NCBI GenBank assembly: GCA_013336035.1
Contig: JAAXUL010000068.1
Location: forward strand, 1-16,441
Origin: Chloroflexales bacterium
GTDB lineage: Bacteria > Chloroflexota > Chloroflexia > Chloroflexales > Chloroflexaceae
Length of the DNA: 16,441 nucleotides
Direction of reading: 5' to 3'
In this document: in pieces, positions 9,693-16,441 of the stretch
How the letters are laid out: the number at the start of each line of letters is the position of its first letter
How positions within the stretch are numbered: position 1 is the stretch's first letter
Notes under the pieces: generated by a model
Told to the model about the DNA's origin: nothing
Database searches by the model: none
What the model saw: only the letters and a program-made list of their open reading frames with translations
Position numbers and translations under genes: made by a program

Positions 9693-10592
9693 CTACTTTA
9701 GTGCCGTGACGGCGCGGGCCCGGGCCGCCCGCCCGCCGCTGACCACCCCATCGAGCGTGTAGATCGCCAGGGCGACCCACACTATGGCGAAGCCCACCAG
9801 GCGCTGCGGGGTGAGCGACTCGCCGTAGATGGTGACGCCCAATAAGAACTGCAGGGTCGGGGCGATGTACTGGAGCAGACCGAGGGTGGTCATAGTCACC
9901 CGGCGCGCGCCGGCCGCGAAGAGCAGCAGCGGCACCGCGGTGATCGCGCCCGACGAGGCCAGCAGCAGCGTCGTGCCCCACCCGGCGTGGAAGAGCGCCC
10001 CGCCTACGGTCAGCTCGGTGTAGATCAGGAAGGCCAGCGCCAGCGGGGCCATGGCGATCGTCTCGAGGGTGAAGCCCTCGAGCGAGTTGAGCGGCGCCGT
10101 CTTGCGCAGCAGCCCATAGCCCCCGAAGGTGCCCGCGAGCACCAGGGCGATCCACGGCGGCGAACCGTAGCTTATGGTCAGGTAGAGCACCCCGGCGAGG
10201 GCGACGGTGATCGCGGCCATCTGGCCGGGGCGCAGCCGCTCGCGCAGGAAGACCACGCCGAGGAAGACGTTGATCAGGGGGTTGATAAAGTAGCCCAGGC
10301 TTGTCTCGACCACGTGCCCAGCGTTCACCGCCCAGATGTAGAGCCCCCAGTTGACGGCCAGCAACAGAGCCGTGCTCGCGAAGATCAGCAGGGTGCGCCG
10401 GCTGTGCAGAGCCTGGCCCAGCCACGACCAACTGCCGCGGGTCGCGCCCACGGCCAGGGTCACCACCAAGGCCCAGACGACACGGTTGGCGAGGATCTCG
10501 AGGGCGGGGACGTGGTGCAGGGCCTTCCAGAAGATCGGCAGCAGGCCCCAGGCTGTGTAGGCTCCTGCGGCGTAGAGGACACCTTTGTTCAC
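9693..10592 (-). CDS. rarD: RarD-type EamA/DMT superfamily permease
   Basis: A 299-aa inner-membrane protein with about ten hydrophobic segments in two EamA-like halves, matching the usual RarD length. The N-terminus NKGVLYAAGAYTAWGLLPIF is typical, as are GYFINPLINVFLG in the first half and LLQYIAPTLQFLLGV near the C-terminal end. RarD proteins belong to the drug/metabolite transporter superfamily; the name comes from chloramphenicol sensitivity, but the transported substrate is not established. I use the GTG at 10590-10592; the frame continues to 11024, but that part overlaps pflA and has no homology. The Shine-Dalgarno sequence is weak (GGGTAG), and a 10-bp palindrome GTAGATCTAC (10594-10603) sits right before the start. 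It is on the same strand as pflA, 89 bp downstream, with its own putative promoter. Confidence 0.9.
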   Translation of the reverse strand: MNKGVLYAAGAYTAWGLLPIFWKALHHVPALEILANRVVWALVVTLAVGATRGSWSWLGQALHSRRTLLIFASTALLLAVNWGLYIWAVNAGHVVETSLGYFINPLINVFLGVVFLRERLRPGQMAAITVALAGVLYLTISYGSPPWIALVLAGTFGGYGLLRKTAPLNSLEGFTLETIAMAPLALAFLIYTELTVGGALFHAGWGTTLLLASSGAITAVPLLLFAAGARRVTMTTLGLLQYIAPTLQFLLGVTIYGESLTPQRLVGFAIVWVALAIYTLDGVVSGGRAARARAVTALK

Positions 10593-10617
10593 AGTAGATC
10601 TACCCGTGTTTAGCGCG

Positions 10618-10638
10618 TCATACCCAGCCGGGGTATGA
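10618..10638. promoter_or_regulatory. Inverted repeat overlapping the rarD promoter
   Basis: TCATACCC (10618-10625) and GGGTATGA (10631-10638) form an 8-bp dyad with a 5-nt loop, overlapping the predicted -10 box. It could be an operator for rarD or a weak terminator for pflA. Confidence 0.35.
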
Positions 10639-10661
10639 TACCATAGGCCCGGCAGGCGCAA
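10635..10661 (-). promoter_or_regulatory. Candidate rarD promoter (extended -10)
   Basis: On the minus strand TTGCGC (10661-10656), a 15-bp spacer, and TATCAT (10640-10635) preceded by TGG, giving an extended -10 element. Expected start is near 10628, about 35 bases before the GTG. Confidence 0.45.
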
Positions 10662-10681
10662 ATCCCCCCACAGACCGAGCT

Positions 10682-11416
10682 CTACACCTCGACGCGGAGG
10701 CCCCGGGCGCGAAAGACTGCGGCGGCGCGGATGACTCCCTCGGGCGACGGGGGCGGCGTGTCGCCCAGGGGGTAGGCCAGGCCCAGCTGAGCCCACTTGG
10801 CGCGTCCAAGCTGGTGGAAGGGCAGCAGCTCGACCCGCTCGACATTGGCCAGATCGGCCACAAATGCGGCCAGGCCTTCGAGGTTGGCCTGATCGTCGGT
10901 GAGGCCGGGCACGAGCACGAAGCGCACCCAGGCCGGCCGGCCCAGGGCCGCCAGGCGGCGGGCGAAACGCAGGACAGGCTCCACCTCGACGCCGGTCGCC
11001 AGCCGGTGGGTCTCTGGCGTCCATGACTTTATGTCAAGTATTACCAGATCGACGGCCGCGAGATCCTCGTCGGCGAGACGGTCGCCGAAGAAGCCGTTGG
11101 TGTCGAGGGCGGTATGGAGGCCGCGGGCCTTGCAGCCGCGCAGCACGCTCAGGGCGAAGCGAGCCTGGACAAGCGGCTCGCCCCCGCTGAGGGTCACCCC
11201 GCCGCCGGTGGCCCGTACGAAGGGCTCGTAGCGGGCCAGCTCCTCCACCAGAGCCGAGGCCCGCACCTCGCGCCCGGCCCTGAGGTGCCAGGTGTCAGGG
11301 TTGTGGCAGTACTGGCAGCGAAAGTGACAGCCGGTGGTCCACACCACCGTCCGCAGGCCCGGGCCGTCGTGGGCCGAGGCGGTAGTGTACGAGTGGATGA
11401 AGCCTGTCGGGTCCAT
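10682..11416 (-). CDS. pflA: Pyruvate formate-lyase activating enzyme (radical SAM)
   Basis: A 244-aa radical SAM enzyme that installs the glycyl radical on pyruvate formate-lyase under anaerobic conditions. The [4Fe-4S] motif CHFRCQYC gives Cys30, Cys34 and Cys37. The SAM-binding GGE motif is at 78-80 in VTLSGGEP, and DTNG follows at 105-108. The length matches short PFL-AE enzymes with no extra ferredoxin insert. The ATG at 11414-11416 gives the expected MDPTGFIHSY start; the Shine-Dalgarno sequence is weak, so translational coupling or readthrough from pflB, 64 bp upstream, is plausible. Its substrate is almost certainly the adjacent PflB. Confidence 0.96.
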   Translation of the reverse strand: MDPTGFIHSYTTASAHDGPGLRTVVWTTGCHFRCQYCHNPDTWHLRAGREVRASALVEELARYEPFVRATGGGVTLSGGEPLVQARFALSVLRGCKARGLHTALDTNGFFGDRLADEDLAAVDLVILDIKSWTPETHRLATGVEVEPVLRFARRLAALGRPAWVRFVLVPGLTDDQANLEGLAAFVADLANVERVELLPFHQLGRAKWAQLGLAYPLGDTPPPSPEGVIRAAAVFRARGLRVEV

Positions 11417-11480
11417 TATTTGCTCGCTGCGCTCGCTATGTTTAGATCACCCAAGCAAGCGCCAGCGAGCACTCGCCTCC

Positions 11481-13739
11481 TCAAAGCGACCCGTGGAAGG
11501 TCCGGCTGACAACGTCGAGCTGCTGCTCGCGGGTGAGCTTGATGAAGTTGACGGCGTAGCCCGAGACGCGGACCGTGAGCTGGGGGTAGCTCTCGGGGTG
11601 CTCCATAGCGTCGAGCAAGGTCTCGCGGCTGAGCACATTGACGTTCATATGGAAGCCGCCCTGGGCGAAGTAAGCATCGAGGAGGCCTGCCAGGTTCGCG
11701 GCCCGCTCCTCGGGCGCGCGGCCCAGGGCCGACGGCACGATCGAGGTCGTCCACGAGATGCCGTCCTGGGCGCTTTCGTAGGGCAGCCTGGCCAGCGAGA
11801 GGGCCGCCGCGGCCACGCCGCGGGTATCCCGGCCGTGCATCGGGTTAGCCCCCGGGGCGAAGGGCTCGCCCGCGCGGCGCCCATCGGGCGTGTTGCCGGT
11901 GTACATGCCGTAGACCACATTTGATGTGATAGTGAGCACGCTCTGAGTATGGGTCGCGCCGCGGTACGCCGGGTGCTTGCGCAACTTCTCCATAAAGCGC
12001 TCGACCAGATCGACGGCCATGCTGTCGACGCGGTCGTCGTTATTGCCATAGGTTGGGAACTCGCCGGTCACCGCATAGTCAACGATCAGGCCCCGCTCGT
12101 CGCGCACGGGACGAACCTGGGCGTACCGGATCGCCGAGAGGCTGTCGGCCACCACCGAGAGGCCGGCGATGCCGAAGGCCATCGTGCGCAGGGGACTATA
12201 GTCGTGGAGGGCCATCTCGATACGCTCGTAGGCGTACTTGTCGTGCATGTAGTGGATGCAGTTCAAGGCGTTCACATAGACACGCGCCAGCCACTCCATC
12301 ATCGCGTCGAAGCGCGCCATCACCTCCGTGTACTCGAGCACCTCACCGGGGTAGACCTGGCCCTCGGGGCCGATCTGCTCGCCGCAGATCTCGTCGCGGC
12401 CGCCATTGATCGCGTAGAGCAGACACTTGGCCAGGTTCACGCGGGCGCCGAAGAGCTGCATCTGCTTGCCGACGGTCATGGCCGAGACGCAGCAGGCGAT
12501 CGCCGTATCGTCGCCCCAGGCCGGGCGCAGCAGCTCGTCGCTCTCGTACTGGATCGAGCTGGTGTCGATGCTTACCTGGGCGCAGAAGCGCTTGAAGCCC
12601 TCGGGCAGGCTCGGCGACCAGAAGACGGTCAGGTTCGGCTCGGGCGAAGGCCCCAGGTTGTAGAGCGTCTGGAGGAAGCGGAAGCTGGTCTTCGTCACCA
12701 GGGGGCGCCCATCGCGGCCAACGCCGCCCAGGCTCTCGGTGACCCAGGTCGGGTCGCCCGAGAAGAGGGCGTCGTACTCTTTGGTGCGCAGGAAGCGGAC
12801 GATGCGCAGCTTGATCACGAAGTCATCGATCAGCTCCTGGGCCTGCTCCTCGCTGAGACGGCCCGCGCGCAGGTCGCGCTCGAGGTAGATATCAAGGAAG
12901 GTCGAGGTGCGGCCGAGCGACATCGCGGCGCCATTCTGCTCTTTGACGGCGGCCAGGTAAGCGAAGTAGAGCCACTGGATAGCCTCACGGGCCGTGGTGG
13001 CCGGCCTCGAGAGGTCGTAGCCGTAGCTTGCCGCCATCACCTTCAGCTCATCCAGGGCCCGGAGCTGCTCGGCCAGCTCCTCGCGGTCGCGGATAATCTC
13101 GTCGGTCGAGTGGGCGGCGCCGAGACTGTCCTTCTCGGCCTGCTTGGCCGCGATCAGGCGGTCGACGCCATAGAGGGCCACGCGCCGGTAGTCGCCGATA
13201 ATGCGCCCGCGACCGTAGGCGTCAGGCAGGCCGGTGACGATCTGCGACTTGCGGGCCCGCAAAATCTCGGGGGTGTAGGCGTCGAAAACCCCGCCATTGT
13301 GGGTCTTGCGGTACTTCGTGAAGATCTCGCGGGTCTGCGGATCGACCACGAAGCCGTAGCTCTCGAGGCTGCTCTCGACCATACGCCAGCCGCCGTTGGG
13401 GAAGATCGCCCGCTTGAGCGGGGCGTCGGTCTGCAGGCCGACGATCAGCTCGAGGTCGGCGTCGATATAGCCAGGCTCGTGGGCGGTGATACTGCTGGGA
13501 ATCTGCGAGACGGCCAGGACCCCCCGCGCCCGTTCGAGGGTAAAGAGCTCGTTTAGCTCGGCCCAGAGACGGCACGTACGCTCGGTCGCGCCTGCTAAAA
13601 AGCTGCTGTCGTCCTCATATGGGGCATAGTTCCGCTGGATGAAATCGCGGACGTCGATGCGCTCCTGCCAAATGCCTGGGGCGAAGCCGCCCCAGGCGCC
13701 CGCCGCGTGGTCGATCGGCGTAGCGGTCAGGGTGGTCAT
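11481..13739 (-). CDS. pflB: Formate C-acetyltransferase (pyruvate formate-lyase)
   Basis: A 752-aa glycyl radical enzyme that converts pyruvate and CoA to acetyl-CoA and formate without redox change, in fermentative or anaerobic metabolism in the cytoplasm. The catalytic pair Cys416-Cys417 lies in IACCVSAMTVGKQMQLFGAR. The glycyl radical site is Gly727 in RVSGYAVNF, 26 residues from the C-terminus, as in true PFL. Length and motifs fit PflB rather than the glycerol or choline lyase relatives. I use the ATG at 13737-13739, which has AAGAGG upstream; the longer frame to 13766 adds nine unlikely residues. pflA follows on the same strand. A CRP/FNR-family palindrome at 13783-13798 lies in the upstream region, consistent with oxygen or cAMP-type control. 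Confidence 0.97.
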   Translation of the reverse strand: MTTLTATPIDHAAGAWGGFAPGIWQERIDVRDFIQRNYAPYEDDSSFLAGATERTCRLWAELNELFTLERARGVLAVSQIPSSITAHEPGYIDADLELIVGLQTDAPLKRAIFPNGGWRMVESSLESYGFVVDPQTREIFTKYRKTHNGGVFDAYTPEILRARKSQIVTGLPDAYGRGRIIGDYRRVALYGVDRLIAAKQAEKDSLGAAHSTDEIIRDREELAEQLRALDELKVMAASYGYDLSRPATTAREAIQWLYFAYLAAVKEQNGAAMSLGRTSTFLDIYLERDLRAGRLSEEQAQELIDDFVIKLRIVRFLRTKEYDALFSGDPTWVTESLGGVGRDGRPLVTKTSFRFLQTLYNLGPSPEPNLTVFWSPSLPEGFKRFCAQVSIDTSSIQYESDELLRPAWGDDTAIACCVSAMTVGKQMQLFGARVNLAKCLLYAINGGRDEICGEQIGPEGQVYPGEVLEYTEVMARFDAMMEWLARVYVNALNCIHYMHDKYAYERIEMALHDYSPLRTMAFGIAGLSVVADSLSAIRYAQVRPVRDERGLIVDYAVTGEFPTYGNNDDRVDSMAVDLVERFMEKLRKHPAYRGATHTQSVLTITSNVVYGMYTGNTPDGRRAGEPFAPGANPMHGRDTRGVAAAALSLARLPYESAQDGISWTTSIVPSALGRAPEERAANLAGLLDAYFAQGGFHMNVNVLSRETLLDAMEHPESYPQLTVRVSGYAVNFIKLTREQQLDVVSRTFHGSL

Positions 13740-13782
13740 GGTGCCGGAACCTCTTCCAGGGGTCACAGCTTGCGATTCTAAT

Positions 13783-13798
13783 TGTGATCTATTTCACG
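13783..13798. promoter_or_regulatory. CRP/FNR-family operator-like site upstream of pflB
   Basis: TGTGA-TCTATT-TCACG matches the CRP consensus TGTGA-N6-TCACA at nine of ten fixed positions. It lies 44-59 bp upstream of the pflB ATG. Relative to the candidate -10 boxes (13804-13809 or 13775-13780) it overlaps the start or the core promoter, so whether it activates or represses cannot be told from sequence. Confidence 0.6.
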
Positions 13799-13803
13799 AC
13801 CCC

Positions 13804-13832
13804 ATATAAGGTATGGTACCACCATTTTTCAG
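13804..13832 (-). promoter_or_regulatory. Candidate pflB promoter
   Basis: On the minus strand CTGAAA (13832-13827), a 17-bp spacer and TTATAT (13809-13804). The spacer carries an 8-bp palindrome TGGTACCA (13814-13821). An alternative -10, TAGAAT, lies at 13780-13775. Neither is strong. Confidence 0.35.
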
Positions 13833-13882
13833 TCCCTCTGCGCCGGTGCGCGGCAGCTACAGTTGAGAAATCTTAACCAGAA

Positions 13883-14521
13883 CTAGGCCACAGTGACGCC
13901 AACGGCCACAAAGTGGCAGACGCTGCCGGCAATCACAAAGAGGTGCCAGATGGCGTGGGCGAAGGGGATGCGGCGGTTATGGTAGAAGAGGGTCCCGGCG
14001 GTATAGGCGATGCCGCCGGCCAGCAGCCAGCCCAGCGTAGGCAGGGGCACGGCCTGCATCATGGGCACAATCGCGACCACGACGAGCCAGCCCATACCGA
14101 TGTAGATCAGGGTCGAGAGTAGCGAGAAGCGGGTGGCGAAGATCAGCTTGAGCACAACCCCGGCAGCGGCCAGGCCCCAGACCACCGCGAAGAGGCCCCA
14201 GCCCCACGGGCCGCGCAGGCTGACCAGGGTGAAGGGGGTGTAGGTGCCGGCGATCAGCACAAAGATCGCGCAGTGGTCGAGGATCTCGAGGCGAAATTTG
14301 GCCGGGCCGCCGGGCACCCCATGGTAGACCGTCGAGGCGGTGTAGAGCAGCACCAGCGAGAGGCTGAAGACCGAGGCGCCGACGAGGCGCCAGGGGTCAC
14401 CAGTGAGGGCGGCGAGGATGATCAGTACGACACCCGCGGCAAAGCTCAGCACAGCGCCGACGCCATGGGTCAAGGTGTTCGCAAGCTCCTCGCGGGGCGA
14501 GTAGCGCGTATGGGAAGCCAT
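13883..14521 (-). CDS. trhA: TrhA/hemolysin III family (PAQR-like) seven-helix membrane protein
   Basis: A 212-aa integral membrane protein with seven hydrophobic helices. Family signatures: EELANTLTHG near the N-terminus, STVYHG, DHCAIFVLIAGTYTPF and the C-terminal HNRRIPFAHAIWHLFVIAGS with conserved histidines that may bind metal. The family shares its fold with PAQR receptors. In Escherichia coli TrhA has been linked to membrane energetics and fluidity; the hemolysin name is historical. The ATG at 14519-14521 follows AGGAG by 9 nt. It lies upstream of pflB on the same strand with a 143-bp gap that contains separate pflB signals, so it is probably an independent unit. Confidence 0.93.
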   Translation of the reverse strand: MASHTRYSPREELANTLTHGVGAVLSFAAGVVLIILAALTGDPWRLVGASVFSLSLVLLYTASTVYHGVPGGPAKFRLEILDHCAIFVLIAGTYTPFTLVSLRGPWGWGLFAVVWGLAAAGVVLKLIFATRFSLLSTLIYIGMGWLVVVAIVPMMQAVPLPTLGWLLAGGIAYTAGTLFYHNRRIPFAHAIWHLFVIAGSVCHFVAVGVTVA

Positions 14522-14675
14522 GCAGCATACTCCTGAAAGGCTCGGGAAAACATGAGCGGTTGCTCACCACTCAGCTTAGGGCAGATAGGCCCCACGAGGA
14601 AGTGCCGCCAGTCTAGCCGCTGGTCACCTGCGCGAGGGTGTCGCAGGTCACGAGGGGGTGTGGCGAAATAGTCTA

Positions 14676-14684
14676 TGGTATACT
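14676..14684 (+). promoter_or_regulatory. Extended -10 promoter for the Ig-like/A2M gene
   Basis: TGG-TATACT (TATACT at 14679-14684) with no clear -35 box. Expected start is near 14691, giving a leader of about 35 nt; GAGGGG lies about 11 nt before the ATG. Confidence 0.6.
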
Positions 14685-14725
14685 TCCCCTGCGCGATGCG
14701 CGCGAGACGAGGGGTTTGATCGGCG

Positions 14726-16441
14726 ATGCGCTTCCTGCGCCCACTGGCTCGGTTCTGGACAGTGCTCCTCGGCAGCACGGTGCTTGCGCTGACACTCGCC
14801 GTCGCGGCCCGCTACCTCATACCCCTCACACCGTCGTCACCCGCCCCGATCCTGGTCGCCGCCATCCCGCCCGACGGCGCCGCCGACGTTCGCCCCCGCG
14901 CCGCAATCAGCCTGCGCTTCAGCGCCCCTATGAATCGGGCCAGCGCCGAGGCCGCCCTGCGCATCGACCCGCCCACCCCAGGCAGCCTCAGCTGGTCGCC
15001 CGACGCCACCACCCTCACCTTCCAGCCCGCCGAGGCGCTTGTCCCCGCTGTCACCTACACCATCAGCCTGGCGCCTAGCGCCCAGGGTCGCTGGTGGCAG
15101 CCCATCGACGGCCCTAGCACGTTCCGCTTCCGCACCGCGCCGCAGCCCGCCGTCGTCATGGCCCTGCCCGCCACGACGGGCGCCCCCGCCGACACGGCCC
15201 TAGCCGTAGTCTTCAGCCAGCCTATGGTCGCCCCCACGGCCGTGGGCATGCCGGTCGATCTGCCCGAGCTACGGCTCGAGCCCCCAGCGCCCTTCCACGC
15301 CCGCTGGGCCGACCAGAGCACCCTGCTGATCATGCCCGACCTGCCCCTGGCCGTCGCCACCGGCTATCGCGCCACGATCGGCGCCGGACTGACCGATCTG
15401 CGCGGGGTCGAGCTAGGCACGCCCTTCAGCTGGAGCTTCACCACCGGCTGGCCCGCCATTGTCGGCCGCGCCCCCGAGCAGGGCGCCCGCTGGGTCAGCC
15501 CGCGCGCCCCGCTGAGCATACGCCTCTCCGCGCCCATGGACCCGGCCCTTCTGGGCCAGGCGCTCCGCATCAGCCCCAGGGTCGAGGGCGACCTGGCCGC
15601 CGAGATGATCGGCGCAACCCAGGTTGTCACCTTCACGCCCCGGGGCGGGTGGGCCTACGGCACCACCTACAGCGTCGCCCTGACCGAGCCGCCCGGCAGC
15701 GGCCTCGGCGCCCCGCCCGCGATGCCCTGGCAGTTCAGCGTCGAGCCCGCGCCCCGGCTGGTGGCCTTCTTCCCCGGCCAGGGCCAGGCCCTGCCCCCCG
15801 GCGAGGCGATCCGTCTGGTCTTCAGCACGCCGATGGACGAGGCCGCCCTGCGCGCCGGCCTGAGCATCGACCCGCCCGTCGGCGACTTACAGGTCAGCGC
15901 CCGCGAGACCGAGGTGCGCCTGCGGCCCCAGCTGCGCCCCTCGACCACCTACACGATCACGCTGGCCGCCGACACCCGCGACCGCAACGGCGAGCCCCTC
16001 GGCGCCGAGGCGACGGTGCGCCTGCTCACCGCCCCCGCACGGCCCGCCCTGGCCGCCCCCGCCGCCCGCGAGCACATTATCACCCTGCCCGTCAGCCGCA
16101 CCGCCCAGATCGAGCTCGCCACGACCAATCTTTCGGCCCTCGACCTGAGTCTCTACCCGCTCGACCAGGCGACCTTGCTGCGGGCTCTGGCCCTGAGGGC
16201 CGACGAGTGGCCAGCTTTCAGCCCCGAGCGCTACGGCCAGACCGTCGCCCGCGGCTGGCGGGTCACTCTGAGCGCGCCATCAGACCAGGCGGACAGTCTG
16301 GCCCTGCCCGTCGGCCTCAGCGACGGCGCGCCGCTGCCCCCAGGCGCCTACTATCTACGGGCCATCGCCCCCGAGGGCCCGCGCGCCGACCTGCTCCTCC
16401 TCGCCTCCGAGGCCCGCCTGGCCCTGCGCCGGGGCCCGGGC
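14726..16441 (+). CDS. Membrane-anchored multi-Ig-like protein, probable alpha-2-macroglobulin N-terminal part (cut by window edge)
   Basis: An open frame of 572 codons runs from the ATG at 14726 to the right edge with no stop. Residues 9-33 form an uncleaved-looking signal anchor (no lipobox Cys). Several beta-sandwich repeats of the Big_5 or macroglobulin type follow, each with a FSxPM-like motif: FSAPMN (65-70), FSQPMV (163-168), LSAPMD (267-272) and FSTPMD (366-371). Paired segments TYTISL, TYSVAL and TYTITL close the repeats. From about 445 the sequence changes to an MG-type domain with PPGAYYLRAIAPEG. This layout matches bacterial alpha-2-macroglobulins, periplasmic or surface protease traps. 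The thioester motif CxEQ and bait region, which would prove it, lie beyond the window. The alternative is a purely structural Ig-like surface protein. Confidence 0.8.
   Translation, partial: MRFLRPLARFWTVLLGSTVLALTLAVAARYLIPLTPSSPAPILVAAIPPDGAADVRPRAAISLRFSAPMNRASAEAALRIDPPTPGSLSWSPDATTLTFQPAEALVPAVTYTISLAPSAQGRWWQPIDGPSTFRFRTAPQPAVVMALPATTGAPADTALAVVFSQPMVAPTAVGMPVDLPELRLEPPAPFHARWADQSTLLIMPDLPLAVATGYRATIGAGLTDLRGVELGTPFSWSFTTGWPAIVGRAPEQGARWVSPRAPLSIRLSAPMDPALLGQALRISPRVEGDLAAEMIGATQVVTFTPRGGWAYGTTYSVALTEPPGSGLGAPPAMPWQFSVEPAPRLVAFFPGQGQALPPGEAIRLVFSTPMDEAALRAGLSIDPPVGDLQVSARETEVRLRPQLRPSTTYTITLAADTRDRNGEPLGAEATVRLLTAPARPALAAPAAREHIITLPVSRTAQIELATTNLSALDLSLYPLDQATLLRALALRADEWPAFSPERYGQTVARGWRVTLSAPSDQADSLALPVGLSDGAPLPPGAYYLRAIAPEGPRADLLLLASEARLALRRGPG

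Noticed and set aside
10593..11024. N-terminal extension of the rarD frame into pflA
   Set aside because: The extension is Arg/Pro/Gly-rich and antiparallel to no family feature; it only exists because the frame opposite pflA codons stays open. RarD length and N-terminus fit the GTG at 10592.
11949..13556. 535-codon plus-strand open frame opposite pflB
   Set aside because: PflB has full catalytic motifs on the other strand; this product shows only compositional bias.

Overview
This is a 16.4-kb GC-rich chromosomal window with dense bacterial genes and no phage, IS or CRISPR signal. High GC, strong G/C third-position bias, the protein repertoire and a degenerate CCCTCACCCCTAGCCCCCTC-type intergenic palindrome best fit Chloroflexota (class Chloroflexia). 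That assignment is an inference; nothing in the window identifies a species or proves phototrophy.

Layout. (1) 1-971, minus strand: a glycine-rich RRM RNA-binding protein followed by the N-terminal part of a DEAD-box RNA helicase that runs off the left edge. The pair resembles a cold or RNA-remodelling locus. (2) 972-1447: a divergent regulatory region with promoters for both directions, a palindrome between them, and a structured leader in front of rpsU. (3) 1448-4258, plus strand, translation genes: rpsU (bS21), prfA (RF1), an adenosine-deaminase-family hydrolase, then tRNA-Leu(GAG), tRNA-Val(TAC) and tRNA-Phe(GAA). The tRNAs have their own consensus promoter and end in a strong hairpin. 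(4) 4362-9311, minus strand: gpsA downstream of a large orphan hybrid histidine kinase (four PAS, one GAF, HisKA, HATPase, two receivers). (5) 9693-14521, minus strand: a RarD/EamA permease, pflA, pflB and a TrhA/hemolysin-III membrane protein. pflB and pflA form an anaerobic pyruvate-to-formate plus acetyl-CoA module, and a CRP/FNR-family palindrome lies in the pflB upstream region. (6) 14726-end, plus strand: the N-terminal 572 codons of a membrane-anchored multi-Ig-like protein, probably a bacterial alpha-2-macroglobulin.

The most useful observations are: the rpsU leader, whose long-range stem covers the ribosome-binding window; the CRP-like operator at pflB; substitutions of otherwise conserved residues in GpsA (Arg to His) and in the kinase's second receiver (Lys to Arg); and repeated extended -10 promoters (TGnTAnnnT) for protein genes, whereas the tRNA and rpsU promoters use -35/-10 pairs with 17-bp spacing. 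I did not find an obviously new multi-gene system; the candidates for novelty are regulatory.
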